A stretch of 64,000 bases of DNA from Micrococcaceae bacterium Sec5.7 (GTDB taxonomy: Bacteria; Actinomycetota; Actinomycetes; Actinomycetales; Micrococcaceae). Made by a program: the position numbers and the translations under genes. Shown piece by piece: positions 53,195-63,678 of this stretch. The notes below the pieces were generated by a model that saw only the letters and a program-made list of their open reading frames with translations, was not told the origin of the DNA and did no database searches. How positions within the stretch are numbered: the stretch's first letter is position 1; each line of letters opens with the position of its first letter. Where the stretch lies: contig CP144169.1 in the NCBI GenBank assembly GCA_039636785.1, forward strand, positions 62,001 to 126,000, read 5' to 3'.

Positions 53195-54112
53195 CTAGAC
53201 CGTGGCGTCGAGGATGACGGAACGGGTGAGGTTGCGGGGAAGGTCCGGGTTGAGACCGCGGACCCGGGCGCGCTCCAGCGTGACCTTGTGGACGCGGGCA
53301 AGTTCAGCCAGCGGGTGCTTGTCCGTGTTGATGTACAGGGCGCCGGTCTGCGCAACATCGGCGTCGAGTCCCTCCGGCTGCTCGCCGAAGAGCCAGGTGA
53401 CCCGGCCGGGAGCGGCAATGGAGATAGGGCCATGACGGTATTCCATGGCCGGGTAGGACTCGGTCCAGCCCTGCACTGCCTCGCGCATCTTCAGCCCGGC
53501 TTCGTGCGCCAGCCCGACGGTCCAGCCGCGGCCCAGGAACGTGAACTGCTCGGCGTCAAGCAGTTCCTGCGGGACATCTGCGGTCACTGCCGTCCGGGCA
53601 TCTTCAACCGCCTGGCTGAGGTCGATGTCGAGGCTGGTCAGGAGGTAGGCCAGCGCGGACGTCGCAAAGCGGGTCTGCACCACCGACTTCTCGTCGGCGT
53701 ACGGCAGGCCGATGATGGCGTCGGCCAGGCCGACGATCGGGGATTCGACGTCGCCGATCAGCGCCACGGTGCGCACCTTGCCCCTGAGATCGGCCAGCAG
53801 GCCGAGTACCTCGGTGGTGGTGCCCGAACGGGTGATGGCAACCACAACGCCGTAGTCACGGGCGTCACTGTTGCTGTTCAGGAACGCCTCGGATGCGGCA
53901 AACGCATCCGTCAGCCCTTTGCCTGCGGTCTCGCGGGCAGCGGCGTAGCTCTGGGCCATAAACCAGGAGGTCCCGCAGCCGATGACGGCGACACGCTGGC
54001 CATCGGCAGGAAGGAGGTCCTCGGCCTTGGCCTGGGCGATGGCTCGCGTCCAGACCTCGGGCTGGGACGTCAGTTCTTCATCCATGAACGCTCCAAGCGT
54101 GGCGTCAGTCAT
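53195..54112 (-). CDS. SIS-domain sugar-phosphate isomerase/deaminase (AgaS-like)
   Basis: A 305-residue protein with two SIS domains: VAVIGCGTSWFMAQSYAAARE with AITRSGTTTEVLGLL, and FTFLGRGWTVGLAHEAGLKMREA with YRHGPISIAAPG. It resembles the isomerase half of GlmS and AgaS-type galactosamine-6-phosphate deaminases, which give tagatose-6-phosphate. The ATG at 54112 has AAGGAG upstream. First gene of the operon SIS-ROK-PfkB-aldolase-DeoR. Confidence 0.87.
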   Translation of the reverse strand: MTDATLGAFMDEELTSQPEVWTRAIAQAKAEDLLPADGQRVAVIGCGTSWFMAQSYAAARETAGKGLTDAFAASEAFLNSNSDARDYGVVVAITRSGTTTEVLGLLADLRGKVRTVALIGDVESPIVGLADAIIGLPYADEKSVVQTRFATSALAYLLTSLDIDLSQAVEDARTAVTADVPQELLDAEQFTFLGRGWTVGLAHEAGLKMREAVQGWTESYPAMEYRHGPISIAAPGRVTWLFGEQPEGLDADVAQTGALYINTDKHPLAELARVHKVTLERARVRGLNPDLPRNLTRSVILDATV

Positions 54113-54440
54113 AGGTTTTGTGCTCCTTAAGCGGTGAAACAGTGCCTTCCCGGCTGCAGCGCGCAGTTCCGGCATAGCTGGTGACGTTTTTTGACTAATA
54201 CTAAGACTAAACGAGCAACATCAATCGCACAAGAATCACTTCTGATTTTTCCATCGCGCCTACGCCGAAAATCGCCCGGAAGCAATGGGGCAACGGCCCC
54301 GCCGTCCTGGATGTTCGCTTTTGTGAGTTTGAGTCATTATTCGGTTAGCTCTTGTCAGATTGTGGTGAGGTGGGACACTCTAGAACAGAACCGCACCAAA
54401 CTGATCGAATCTTATCGGAAACAATCAACAAGGAGCATTG
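54113..54440. promoter_or_regulatory. Divergent control region of the GH101 / amino-sugar locus
   Basis: A 328-bp AT-richer stretch between the SIS operon and the GH101 gene. GACTAA occurs at 54193-54198 and 54205-54210, a 12-bp spaced direct repeat that could be a DeoR half-site pair. AAGGAG for the SIS gene lies near 54125 and AGGAG for GH101 at 54431. No other structure is evident. Confidence 0.5.
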
Positions 54441-57400
54441 ATGCCCCGCATCCCGCTACCAGCGCGCCTCACAAGCCTCAGCCTGGCCTGCGTCCTGGCA
54501 ACCTCATCACTCGCACTCATGGCAACCACCCCGGCGCACGCCGACGTCCTGTCCCCGGCTGGAACAGAGACCATCACCTCCGGAAACATCTCTGTACTGG
54601 TCTCAAAGTCCTTCCCCCAGGTCATCCGCTACACAGACGTAGCAACACAGTCCAGCCTGTCCGGCACCGCCGAGCAGCTGAACACCATCACCATCAACGG
54701 GACTGAACAGCCCGTGACCGTGACGTCCAGCAAGTCCGGCGAGACCGCCGTCGACTACGTCCTGACGGTTCCGGGCATGGGCGGGATCACGCTGGATGCC
54801 CGCCTCTCCGCGGACAACAGCGTGGTGACCTTCAACGTCACCAAAATCAATGACGCCCCGGCCAACCAGGTCAAGACCCTGCAACTCCCCAAGTTGAACC
54901 TCGCCACTGTCTCCTCCGCTGAACCGGGCGCGCAGGTTTCCACCGCCAACCTGTCGGTGGACCGGGCCAAGACAGGAGACATCTTTACACCCGTCACTGC
55001 CACCACGCCGGTGGACGCCGCGGCTAAGGGCTCCGCCTACGCACTCGCCAACACAGCGAAGCTGGGGGCCGCCTTCGAGTCCAACTCCCTCTATGACACC
55101 TCCTCCGGAGCCGGTTACAAGGACCAGGGACGCTTCTGGCACCAGGCCGTCAGCAACGGCAGTGGCGGCGTGCAGATGGGTGTGGCCAGCGGACAATGGC
55201 TGTACCGCGTGGACGGATCCAATAAAACCGAGGAACTGCCCTGGACCCGCGTGGCCATCACCCCGGATGCCAACGCCGATTCCGTGGTGGACTGGCAGGA
55301 CGCCGCGATCGCCATGCGGACCATCGAGGTCAGGGCCTACAAGGGTGGCCAGACACCGGACAACGTCATCACCCACATTCCGTTCAACTTCGCCTCGCAG
55401 GCCACACACCCGTTCCTGCGCACGCTGGACGACGTTAAGCGGATTTCCCAGGCAACAGACGGCCTGGGCCAGGTAGCCATGCTCAAGGGCTATACCTCGG
55501 AGGGTCATGACTCGGCCAATACCGACTACGGCAACAATTTCAATACCCGCGCCGGCGGCCTCAAGGATCTCAACCGACTGGTCTCAGCCGGCAAGGAATG
55601 GAATGCCAGGTTCGGCGTCCACATCAACGCCACGGAGATCTACCCCGAGGCAAAATCCTTCGCCGAGGATCTGCTGACCGCGAACAAAGCGCTCGGCTGG
55701 AATTGGCTGGACCAGTCTTACAAGATCAATCAGCACCAGGACATCATCTCCGGCAAGCTCGCCCAGCGCATCAAGGAACTTGCCGATGCCACGGACGACA
55801 ACCTGGACTTCGCCTACGTTGATGTCTACTACGAATACGGATGGCTCGCCGAGACCATTCAGGACGAACTGGTCAAGAACGGTTTCCGCGTGGGCTCCGA
55901 GTGGGCCGACCACCTCAGCCGCAACAACACCTGGTCGCATTGGGCGAACGATGAAAGCTACGGCGGAAGCGCCAACAAGGGCGTTAATTCGCAGATCCTG
56001 CGCTTCATCAACAACACCCAGTCCGATGTCTGGAACCCGGACGCCAGGCTGGGAGTCTCCCACATCGTGGAGTTCGAAGGCTGGACCGGCCAGAACGACT
56101 TCAACGCCTTCTCGAAGAACATCTGGACCTCCAACCTGCCGGCCAAGTTCCTGCAGCACCACGAAATCACCAAGTGGACCGCTGACCGGATCGACCTCGC
56201 AGACGGCGTAGCCGTCACTGGCAACACGGCGGCCGCACGCGACATCACCGTCAACGGCGCTTCCGTGCTCAAGGGCGGAAAGTACCTGCTTCCGTGGGCT
56301 TCCGCCGAAGGCGGCTCACTGGACAAGCTCTACCACTACAACCCTGACGGCGGCAGCACCACTTGGAAGCTGACCGATGCCTTTGCCGGTGCCACCAGCG
56401 TGCAGCAGTTCAAGCTGACGGACACCGGCCGCGTCAAGGTAGCCGATATTCCGGTAGTCAACGGTGGAATCACCCTGGTTTCCGACCCCGCACAGCCATA
56501 TGTCCTGGTGGCGAACGCTGCGACTGTCAGCATTCCCGCTGACGCCTCCTTCGGCGAAGGCACCCGGATCAAGGACCCAGGCTTCAATGCCGCGGACCTG
56601 AAAAAGTGGACGACGTCCGGCGACGCCGGGATCGTCCGTGACAGCCTCGGCCGCCGCTACGCCGAACTGGGCGCCGGAGCCTCCTCAATTTCCCAGGAAC
56701 TTCTTCCGTTCAAGGCAGGCACCTACTCCGTCAGCGCCTTTGTCGAGGTTGAACCGGGGCGGACCCGTGCCGCGACGCTCAAGGTGGAGGTGCCCGGAGG
56801 CAAGACCCAGAGCATCACAATCGATAACTCTTCAGCCATCAACTACGTGGCCGGTGATGAAAAGACGGACACCAATTTCCAGCGTGTGCGCACTCTGATC
56901 GACGTTCCCAGGAATGGCGCCAAGCCCAAGATCACGCTGACGGCAGGCGAGGGTACGGCCAAGGTCCGTGCGGATGACTTCCGCGCAGTTGAAACCAAGT
57001 GGGTCCCGACAACAGGCGTCCTCAGCGAAGACTTCGAGAATGTGGACCAAGGCTGGGGCCCGTTCGTCAAGGGAAACGCAGGCGGCTCCACGGACCCCCG
57101 CACCCACCTCACCGAACGCAACCAGCCCTTCACCCAGAAGGGGTGGAACACGAATGTCATCGATGAGGTGCTGGGCGGAACCTGGTCCCTGATCGCGCAT
57201 GACGAAAATCAGGCGCCCGACGGCGGCCCCGGACTGGTGTACCGCACCACGGACGCTACTGTTCCGCTCGCGTCAGGCCGCAAGTACAAGGTCTCGTTCG
57301 ATTACCAGAACTCCAAGGCCAACGAGTACAGCTGGGTCAGCGGATACGACACCACGTCCGGACCCACCACCACCCAGTCGCAGACGCTTGGCAAACAGAC

Positions 57401-58817
57401 TGGTACAGCACGCTTTGAGCAGCAGTTCACTGCCGGTTACTGCGGCGACTACTTCGTGGGCCTGCAGCGGACGGGCTCCAGCGAGGGCTCGGACTTCACC
57501 CTGGACAACGTCCTGGTTGAAGACCTTGGTGAATCCACTGAAATCCCGGCCTGCGCTACGCTGACGGGAACCCTGGCCACACCCGTCATCCAGCAGGACC
57601 GGGCCACTGATTTCACCACGGTGCTGACGTCCACCGAACCGGCCGCAATCAGCAACGTCGAGGTCAGGCTCGCCTTGCCGGAAGGCTGGACGGCCGCCGC
57701 GGCAGACGCCGCCACTGCGGCTACTCTCCCGGCTGGCGGTTCTCTGACCACCAGATGGAAGGTGACGGCACCGGCCAGTGCTGACGGCAGCTTCGACATC
57801 GGCTTGACCGGAACGTACACCACGACGTCGGCTCCTGTGGGACCGCGTACCGTTTCCGCCATGACGCAGGTCCGCACGCTTCCACGTCCTCCGCAGGCGA
57901 CGGTGTTCGCCAGCGACCACCCGTGGGTCAGTGCCACGAACGGCTGGGGCCCGGTCGAAAAGGACCGGTCGAACGGTGAGCAGGGCGCCGGCGACGGCAA
58001 GCCACTCACACTGAACGGCGTCACCTTCACCAAGGGCCTGGGCGCGCACGCCCCGTCAACCGTCCGGTACTTCCTGGGCGGCTACTGCACCAGATTCACC
58101 GCATCCGTTGGCATCGATGACGCACAGACGGGCCCGAACAGCTCAGTGGCCTTTGTGGTCAAGGCTGACAACAAGATGGTCAAGCAGAGTCCCGTGATGG
58201 GTGCCTCCACCACTACCTTTCAGATTGATGCAGACGTCACCGGTGCACAGTACGTGGATCTGTTCGCCGACGCCGGTGCGCAGAACTTCAACGACCACGC
58301 TGATTGGGCGGACGCCAGGTTCACGTGCTCCGGCACCCGTGTTGATGCGCCGCCGGCTGCTCTGTCCGGCACCGTGTTCGCCTCCGACCTGCCGTGGGCA
58401 AGCTCCACGAACGGCTGGGGTCCGGCGGAACGCGACCAGGCAAACGGCGAGCAGAACGCCGGTGACGGCCCTGCGCTGAAGCTCGACGGTGTGACCTACG
58501 CCAAGGGCATCGGCGTCCACGCGGATGCCGATGTCACGATCGCCACCGTGACCAGGTGCCAGTCCCTCCAGGCGATCGTTGGTGTTGATGACACCAAACT
58601 CACCAAGGGCCTGCACGGATCCGTGGTGTTCATCGTGAAGGGTGACGGTGTGGAGCTCTTCCGCAGTGCTGTGCTCAGTGCCGATTCTGTAGCGCTTCCG
58701 GTAAATGTGAACATCACCGGAAAACAGAACGTGCAGCTCATCGCAGACAGGAATGGTGACGACGCCGGCGACGACTGGGGCGACTGGGCAGACGCGAAGT
58801 TTCTGTGCAGCCCCTGA
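54441..58817 (+). CDS. Secreted GH101 endo-alpha-N-acetylgalactosaminidase with two NPCBM domains
   Basis: A 1458-residue exported glycosidase expected to release Gal-beta-1,3-GalNAc from mucin-type O-glycans. Signal peptide ending near AHADV (about 35). Beta-sandwich to about 300. GH101 barrel with candidate nucleophile D461 (FAYVDVYYEYG) and acid/base E487 (VGSEWADHL). A galactose-binding-like module at about 855-1035. A NEW3-like NPCBM-associated domain at about 1040-1145. Two tandem NPCBM modules (about 1153-1300 and 1311-1458), each starting TVFASD-PW and NGWGP. No anchor motif, so it is probably released. The ATG at 54441 has AGGAG 5 nt upstream. Confidence 0.9.
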   Translation: MPRIPLPARLTSLSLACVLATSSLALMATTPAHADVLSPAGTETITSGNISVLVSKSFPQVIRYTDVATQSSLSGTAEQLNTITINGTEQPVTVTSSKSGETAVDYVLTVPGMGGITLDARLSADNSVVTFNVTKINDAPANQVKTLQLPKLNLATVSSAEPGAQVSTANLSVDRAKTGDIFTPVTATTPVDAAAKGSAYALANTAKLGAAFESNSLYDTSSGAGYKDQGRFWHQAVSNGSGGVQMGVASGQWLYRVDGSNKTEELPWTRVAITPDANADSVVDWQDAAIAMRTIEVRAYKGGQTPDNVITHIPFNFASQATHPFLRTLDDVKRISQATDGLGQVAMLKGYTSEGHDSANTDYGNNFNTRAGGLKDLNRLVSAGKEWNARFGVHINATEIYPEAKSFAEDLLTANKALGWNWLDQSYKINQHQDIISGKLAQRIKELADATDDNLDFAYVDVYYEYGWLAETIQDELVKNGFRVGSEWADHLSRNNTWSHWANDESYGGSANKGVNSQILRFINNTQSDVWNPDARLGVSHIVEFEGWTGQNDFNAFSKNIWTSNLPAKFLQHHEITKWTADRIDLADGVAVTGNTAAARDITVNGASVLKGGKYLLPWASAEGGSLDKLYHYNPDGGSTTWKLTDAFAGATSVQQFKLTDTGRVKVADIPVVNGGITLVSDPAQPYVLVANAATVSIPADASFGEGTRIKDPGFNAADLKKWTTSGDAGIVRDSLGRRYAELGAGASSISQELLPFKAGTYSVSAFVEVEPGRTRAATLKVEVPGGKTQSITIDNSSAINYVAGDEKTDTNFQRVRTLIDVPRNGAKPKITLTAGEGTAKVRADDFRAVETKWVPTTGVLSEDFENVDQGWGPFVKGNAGGSTDPRTHLTERNQPFTQKGWNTNVIDEVLGGTWSLIAHDENQAPDGGPGLVYRTTDATVPLASGRKYKVSFDYQNSKANEYSWVSGYDTTSGPTTTQSQTLGKQTGTARFEQQFTAGYCGDYFVGLQRTGSSEGSDFTLDNVLVEDLGESTEIPACATLTGTLATPVIQQDRATDFTTVLTSTEPAAISNVEVRLALPEGWTAAAADAATAATLPAGGSLTTRWKVTAPASADGSFDIGLTGTYTTTSAPVGPRTVSAMTQVRTLPRPPQATVFASDHPWVSATNGWGPVEKDRSNGEQGAGDGKPLTLNGVTFTKGLGAHAPSTVRYFLGGYCTRFTASVGIDDAQTGPNSSVAFVVKADNKMVKQSPVMGASTTTFQIDADVTGAQYVDLFADAGAQNFNDHADWADARFTCSGTRVDAPPAALSGTVFASDLPWASSTNGWGPAERDQANGEQNAGDGPALKLDGVTYAKGIGVHADADVTIATVTRCQSLQAIVGVDDTKLTKGLHGSVVFIVKGDGVELFRSAVLSADSVALPVNVNITGKQNVQLIADRNGDDAGDDWGDWADAKFLCSP

Positions 58818-58822
58818 GTAGC

Positions 58823-58872
58823 TGACTGGAAAAGGGCCCCCTCCGCACGGAGAGGGCCCTTTTCCAGTCAGG
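58823..58872. terminator. Strong bidirectional terminator between GH101 and hutI
   Basis: Perfect 18-bp arms CTGACTGGAAAAGGGCCC (58823-58840) and its complement (58855-58872) around a 14-base loop. The T4 and A4 stretches in the arms give U-runs for both converging transcripts. Confidence 0.9.
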
Positions 58873-58891
58873 TCGTATCTCGACCGGACAC

Positions 58892-60103
58892 TTACCGGGC
58901 GCGGATCCCTGCCCGCCACACCGCATGGGTGAGCGGGATCCCCGGACGGTACGCAAGATGTGTGGCTGACGGTGCATTGAGAATATGCAGGTCAGCCCGG
59001 TGTCCGACGGCGACGGACCCCACCGCGCGTTCGCCGTCGACGTCGTTCCCGGATTCCCGGTGCAGCGCCAGCGCGCCGCCGTAGGTCGCTGCCCGGACGG
59101 CTTCGTGGACACTGAGCCGCATCTGGAGGACCGCGGTGGTGACGCAGAAAGCCATGGAGCTCGTGTACGAGGTCCCTGGGTTGCAGTTCGATGCCAGGGC
59201 CAGCTGGACGCCGGCGTCGAGCAGTTCGCGGCCTGCGGCCAGCTGCTGACGCGTGGAGAGGTCGCACGCCGGAAGGCACGTGGCCACCGTTCCGCGCATG
59301 CCGGAACCGGATGCCGCGTCCCAGGAAGACCAGCTGGACGCGAGGGCATCGACGTCCGCGGCGGACAGGTAGTTCACATGGTCCACGCTGGCCGCACCGA
59401 ATTCCACGGCCAGCTGCACCCCGGCTCCTTCTCCCAGCTGGTTGCCATGCACCCGCAGCCCCAGCCCGGCGTCCCTGCAGGCCTGCAACACCCGACGGGA
59501 CTGCTCAGCGGTGAACGCGCCCTCTTCGCAGAACACGTCCGCCCAGCGCACATAGGGACGGACTGCCTCAAGCATGGGCCCGCATACAAGGTCCGTGTAC
59601 TCGTCCGGATCGGCGCCCGCCGGGACAAGGTGCGCCCCAAGATAGGTCACCTCGTCAGCAACCGTGGAGGCAATCCGTGCGCTGCGCGCCTCATGCTCAA
59701 CGTCCAGGCCGTAACCGGTCTTGGTTTCCAGATAGGTGGTCCCCTGCGAGACCGCCTCGGCAACCCGGCCCATGGCCAGCCTGGTGAGATCAAAATCCGA
59801 CGTGCTCCGGGTAGCCCCGGTGGTGACGGCGATTCCGCCGGCACTGTAGCTCTCCCCGGCCATCCGGGCCTCGAATTCGGCGGTCCTGTCGCCGGCAAAG
59901 ATGAGGTGTGTGTGGGAGTCGACCCAGCCTGGCAGTACGGCGCGCCCGCCGGCATCAACGGCGTCATCTGCCGCCGGCGCGTCTGCTGCCGTGCCGATCC
60001 AGGAGATCCGCTCGCCTTCGATCACCACGGCCGCGTCCTTCAGGACCCGGTGATTAAGGTCCTGGGTCATCAGTTCGCCGATGTTGGTGATAAGTGTGCT
60101 CAT
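58892..60103 (-). CDS. hutI: Imidazolonepropionase
   Basis: Third enzyme of histidine degradation, opening imidazolone-propionate to formiminoglutamate. 403-residue amidohydrolase: metal motif VDSHTHLIFAGDR, YLETKTGYGLDVEHE, VHGNQLGEGAG and VDHVNYLS, then LASNCNPGTSYTSSMAF. The ATG at 60103 gives the family N-terminus STLITNIGELMTQD. The other hut genes are not within the window. It follows the flavoprotein gene by 11 bp. Confidence 0.93.
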   Translation of the reverse strand: MSTLITNIGELMTQDLNHRVLKDAAVVIEGERISWIGTAADAPAADDAVDAGGRAVLPGWVDSHTHLIFAGDRTAEFEARMAGESYSAGGIAVTTGATRSTSDFDLTRLAMGRVAEAVSQGTTYLETKTGYGLDVEHEARSARIASTVADEVTYLGAHLVPAGADPDEYTDLVCGPMLEAVRPYVRWADVFCEEGAFTAEQSRRVLQACRDAGLGLRVHGNQLGEGAGVQLAVEFGAASVDHVNYLSAADVDALASSWSSWDAASGSGMRGTVATCLPACDLSTRQQLAAGRELLDAGVQLALASNCNPGTSYTSSMAFCVTTAVLQMRLSVHEAVRAATYGGALALHRESGNDVDGERAVGSVAVGHRADLHILNAPSATHLAYRPGIPLTHAVWRAGIRAR

Positions 60104-60114
60104 ATGACCATTGT

Positions 60115-61209
60115 TCAGCGCCGGATGGACCAGCGCGTGGCGGCCAGCAACTCCGCCGTCCGGGATACCGGACTGCTCCCGGATCCGGCCAGGATCTGAG
60201 CGGCGGCCAGTTCGGCCATGGCGGAGGACGTCTGGAAACCGTAGCCGCCCTGGCCGGCGAGCCAGAAGAAACCGGGGGCCTCGGCGTCGAACCCCGCTAC
60301 CGGGACGCCGTCGGCCGCTTCCGTACGCAAACCGGTCCACGCCTTGCGGACGCCGCGGATTCCCAGGGTGGTCAGGGCGTTGAGCCGCGCGATGAGCCGG
60401 TCCACATCGCCGGCGAACGGCTGCGCATCCTCCGGACCGCTGGGAACCGTTTCCGACGGGGAAATCAGCACGTTGCCGCCGTCGCGGCGGAAATAGAAAG
60501 AGCCGTCAGCTGCCGCCACCATGGGCGTGCCTTCGGGGAGCGGATGCTCGACGTCGACAATGGCCGCCGTGCGGCGGTACGGCTGAAGCCCGAGCTTCTC
60601 CACGCCGCTGATAACGGCGAGCTCGTCTGCCCAGGCGCCGGCGGCATTGACCATCACGCCCCCCTCGAACGCCTCCTGGCCGGCACCGAGCCGCCAACCA
60701 CTGCCTAGCCGCTGGGCCGAGTGGACGCGTGCACCGGTGATGATGTCGACGCCCGCGGCCGCTGCCTGTTGTCGGTGGTCCTCGAGCAGTACAGGCGCAT
60801 TGCACGCGAACGAACCCTCATCCAGACCGGCCGCCGTGAAGGAGCCTGGTTCCAGTGCGGGGCAGAACTGCAGAGCCTCAGCATGCGTGATCCCGCGCAT
60901 GTGGCCACTTGCTTCTGCCCGGACCGCGTCCTCATCTCCGATCAGCATGAAGCTGCGTGGCGAAAGGACAGGTTGGGGCAACAGAGCGTCTCTTGCGGCA
61001 ATTAACTCAAGTGTGCGGACCGTGAGTTCCTGCACCACGGCAGGTCCGTAGCTCGGGATCAGCTGGCGGGCAGAGCGTGAGGACGTGTGGTACGCCAGCT
61101 CCTGCTCGGCTTCGACGAGCGCAACGGTGCATTTTCCCGCAAGTGCGGAGGCCAGGGACAGCCCGGCAATGCCTCCGCCCACGATCACCACATCATAATT
61201 CGCAGCCAT
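60115..61209 (-). CDS. FAD-dependent D-amino-acid dehydrogenase-like oxidoreductase (DauA-like)
   Basis: A 364-residue DAO-fold flavoprotein. FAD motif VVIVGGGIAGLSLASALAG at 7-25, EAEQELAYHTSSRSAR (the His/Ser loop seen in D-arginine dehydrogenase), MVNAAGAWADELA, and FAD-tail WLAGQGGYGFQTSSAMAELA. Closest described type is DauA; glycine or sarcosine oxidases are alternatives. Start ATG at 61209 after AAGGATAGGGG. Between kbl and hutI, in line with amino-acid catabolism. Confidence 0.8.
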   Translation of the reverse strand: MAANYDVVIVGGGIAGLSLASALAGKCTVALVEAEQELAYHTSSRSARQLIPSYGPAVVQELTVRTLELIAARDALLPQPVLSPRSFMLIGDEDAVRAEASGHMRGITHAEALQFCPALEPGSFTAAGLDEGSFACNAPVLLEDHRQQAAAAGVDIITGARVHSAQRLGSGWRLGAGQEAFEGGVMVNAAGAWADELAVISGVEKLGLQPYRRTAAIVDVEHPLPEGTPMVAAADGSFYFRRDGGNVLISPSETVPSGPEDAQPFAGDVDRLIARLNALTTLGIRGVRKAWTGLRTEAADGVPVAGFDAEAPGFFWLAGQGGYGFQTSSAMAELAAAQILAGSGSSPVSRTAELLAATRWSIRR

Positions 61210-61279
61210 GCCCCTATCCTTGCAGACGGCGGCAGGCTTTCCCGACTGCCGGCCGCCGTCAGGCTTTTGCCGGCTGCCG

Positions 61280-62476
61280 TCAGGCGGCCACGGCGTCACG
61301 GCTCTTGACGAACGCCTGCACGCACGCCTCGACGTCGTCCGGGCTGTGGGCGGCGGACAGCTGGACCCGGATGCGGGCTGCCCCGCGCGGCACTACCGGG
61401 AAGCTGAAGGCCGTGACAAAAACGCCGTTGTGCAGCATTTCGTCTGCGACCTTGGCGGCCATCACGGCATCGCCGAACATCACGGGGACTATGGCATGCT
61501 CGCCGTCGAGCAGCTCAAAGCCCTCTTCCGTCATGCGGCTGCGGAAAAGCGCGGCGTTCTCGAAGAGCCTGCTGCGGAGCTCACCGGACGTCTCCACGAG
61601 GTCCAGTGCCTTCAGGGTTGCCGCCACGATTGCCGGTGCCAGCGAGTTGGAGAAAAGGTACGGGCGGGCCTTCTGGCGGAGCATGGCCACCACTTCGCTG
61701 CGGCCGGAAACGTAGCCGCCGGACGCGCCACCCAGGGCCTTGCCGAACGTACCGGTGTAAATGTCCACGCGGTGGCTGACACCTGCGTGTTCCGGCGTGC
61801 CGGCGCCGGTGGCGCCCATAAAGCCCACGGCATGGGAGTCATCCACCATTACCAGGGCATCGTGCTTTTCCGCGAGATCGCAGATGGCTTCCAGCGGCGC
61901 CAGATAGCCGTCCATGGAGAACACGCCGTCCGTGACGATGATCTTGCGGCGCGCACCCTTTGCAGCAATCAGTTTCGCTTCGAGGTCCGACATGTCCTGG
62001 TTGGCATAGCGGAACCGCTGTGCCTTGCAGAGCCGGATGCCGTCGATGATGGAGGCGTGGTTCAGGGCATCGGAGATGATGGCATCTTCCGGGCCGAAAA
62101 GGGATTCGAAAACACCGCCGTTGGCGTCGAAGCAGCTGGAGAACAGGATGGTGTCCTCGGTGCCGAGGAACCTGGCGACACGGGCCTCCAGTTCCAGGTG
62201 CAGATCCTGGGTGCCGCAGATGAACCGTACGCTGGCCATGCCGAAACCGCGCTCGTCCATGGCGGACTTTGCCGCGGCGATGATCTCCGGGTGATCGGCC
62301 AGGCCAAGGTAGTTGTTGGCGCAGAAATTCAGGACGTTGGTGCCGGCCCCGCCGATCTGGCCGGCGTTGATGTGGCTGGACTGCGCAGAGTTGATGCTGC
62401 GCTCGGTCTTGAAGAGTCCGGCGGTGCGGATCTCGTCCAGCTCGGCCTGCAGCTGGTCCTTGATTGCGGTGTACAT
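61280..62476 (-). CDS. kbl: Glycine C-acetyltransferase (2-amino-3-ketobutyrate CoA ligase)
   Basis: A PLP enzyme of the alpha-oxoamine synthase family, 398 residues, making glycine and acetyl-CoA from 2-amino-3-ketobutyrate. Seen: [52 protein letters not shown] and PLP-lysine in [15 protein letters not shown]. The ATG at 62476 has AAGGAG upstream. It follows tdh by 8 bp as a threonine-degradation pair. Confidence 0.95.
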   Translation of the reverse strand: MYTAIKDQLQAELDEIRTAGLFKTERSINSAQSSHINAGQIGGAGTNVLNFCANNYLGLADHPEIIAAAKSAMDERGFGMASVRFICGTQDLHLELEARVARFLGTEDTILFSSCFDANGGVFESLFGPEDAIISDALNHASIIDGIRLCKAQRFRYANQDMSDLEAKLIAAKGARRKIIVTDGVFSMDGYLAPLEAICDLAEKHDALVMVDDSHAVGFMGATGAGTPEHAGVSHRVDIYTGTFGKALGGASGGYVSGRSEVVAMLRQKARPYLFSNSLAPAIVAATLKALDLVETSGELRSRLFENAALFRSRMTEEGFELLDGEHAIVPVMFGDAVMAAKVADEMLHNGVFVTAFSFPVVPRGAARIRVQLSAAHSPDDVEACVQAFVKSRDAVAA

Positions 62477-62484
62477 AGCTCTCC

Positions 62485-63531
62485 TTAGATTTCTGTCCAG
62501 TCGAGGACGACCTTGCCGCCGACGCCGGCGCGGGCGATTTCGAAGCCCTTTTCCCATTCGGTTGCGGGAAGCTTGTCCGTCACCACGGCGGAAATGTTCG
62601 CATGCAGTGCCGGGTTGGAGGACAGCATGGCGCTCATGGCGTACCAGGTTTCGAACATTTCCCGGCCGTAAATACCCTTCATGGTCAGCATATGCGTGAC
62701 CACCTTGCCCCAGTCGATGTTGATGGACTGGCTCGGCAGGCCAAGCATGGCAATCCTGCCGCCGTGGTTCATGTTCTCGATCATTTCCGGCAGGGCTGTT
62801 GGGTGGCCGGACATCTCCATGCCGATATCGAAGCCTTCGCGCATGCCGAGTTCGCGCTGCGCATCCTTGATCCGCATCTTGGAGACGTCGATGGCCAGGT
62901 CCACGCCCAGTTGACTGGCCAGTTCCAGCCGGGGCGCCGAAACGTCCGTGATGGCGATCTTGCGTGCACCCGCGTGGCGGGCGACGGCGATTGCCATCAG
63001 TCCGATGGGGCCGGCACCGGTGATCAGCACATCCTCGCCTACCAGCGGAAAGCTCAGGGCTGTGTGGACGGCGTTGCCGAAGGGATCGAAGATGGCGCCG
63101 AGTTCCGGCGTCACGGACGGATCCTGATGGACCCACACGTTGGTCTCGGGAATGACCACGTACTCAGCAAACGCCCCGTCACGCTGGACGCCGACGCTGA
63201 CGGTGTTGATGCACATCTGCTTGCGCCCGGCGCGGCAGTTGCGGCAGATCCCGCAGACGATATGGCCTTCGCCGGAAACGCGGTCGCCCACCCTGACGTC
63301 CATCACGTCCTCGCCGGTCTCCACCACTTCGCCGTAGAACTCGTGGCCGGCAATAAGCGGTGCCGCGATGATGCTCTGCGCCCAGGCGTCCCAGGACTGG
63401 ATGTGCAGGTCCGTGCCGCAGATGCCGGTGGTCATCACACGGATCTTGACGTCGCCGGGGCCGGTTTCGGGCTCGGGGCGGTCAACCAGCTCAAACCCGG
63501 CATGCGCGCCGGCCTTGTACAGAGCCTTCAT
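62485..63531 (-). CDS. tdh: L-threonine 3-dehydrogenase
   Basis: A zinc-dependent medium-chain dehydrogenase, 348 residues, oxidising threonine to 2-amino-3-ketobutyrate. Catalytic zinc C38 in [23 protein letters not shown], structural zinc [15 protein letters not shown], and NAD loop [18 protein letters not shown] at 63531 follows AAGGAA. First gene of the tdh-kbl unit, divergent from the LysR gene. Confidence 0.95.
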   Translation of the reverse strand: MKALYKAGAHAGFELVDRPEPETGPGDVKIRVMTTGICGTDLHIQSWDAWAQSIIAAPLIAGHEFYGEVVETGEDVMDVRVGDRVSGEGHIVCGICRNCRAGRKQMCINTVSVGVQRDGAFAEYVVIPETNVWVHQDPSVTPELGAIFDPFGNAVHTALSFPLVGEDVLITGAGPIGLMAIAVARHAGARKIAITDVSAPRLELASQLGVDLAIDVSKMRIKDAQRELGMREGFDIGMEMSGHPTALPEMIENMNHGGRIAMLGLPSQSINIDWGKVVTHMLTMKGIYGREMFETWYAMSAMLSSNPALHANISAVVTDKLPATEWEKGFEIARAGVGGKVVLDWTEI

Positions 63532-63678
63532 GGGCTTCCTTACTCTTGGAGCCGCGGGCAGCTTGCGCCACCGGGGCTGTGGGATGACTCACTTCATTAG
63601 AGCGACTAAAAAGCATTAGCACAACCGGGAATTTCTCAATCGACGATTTAGGTTTTACTAAGGCATAGAATCTGAGAC

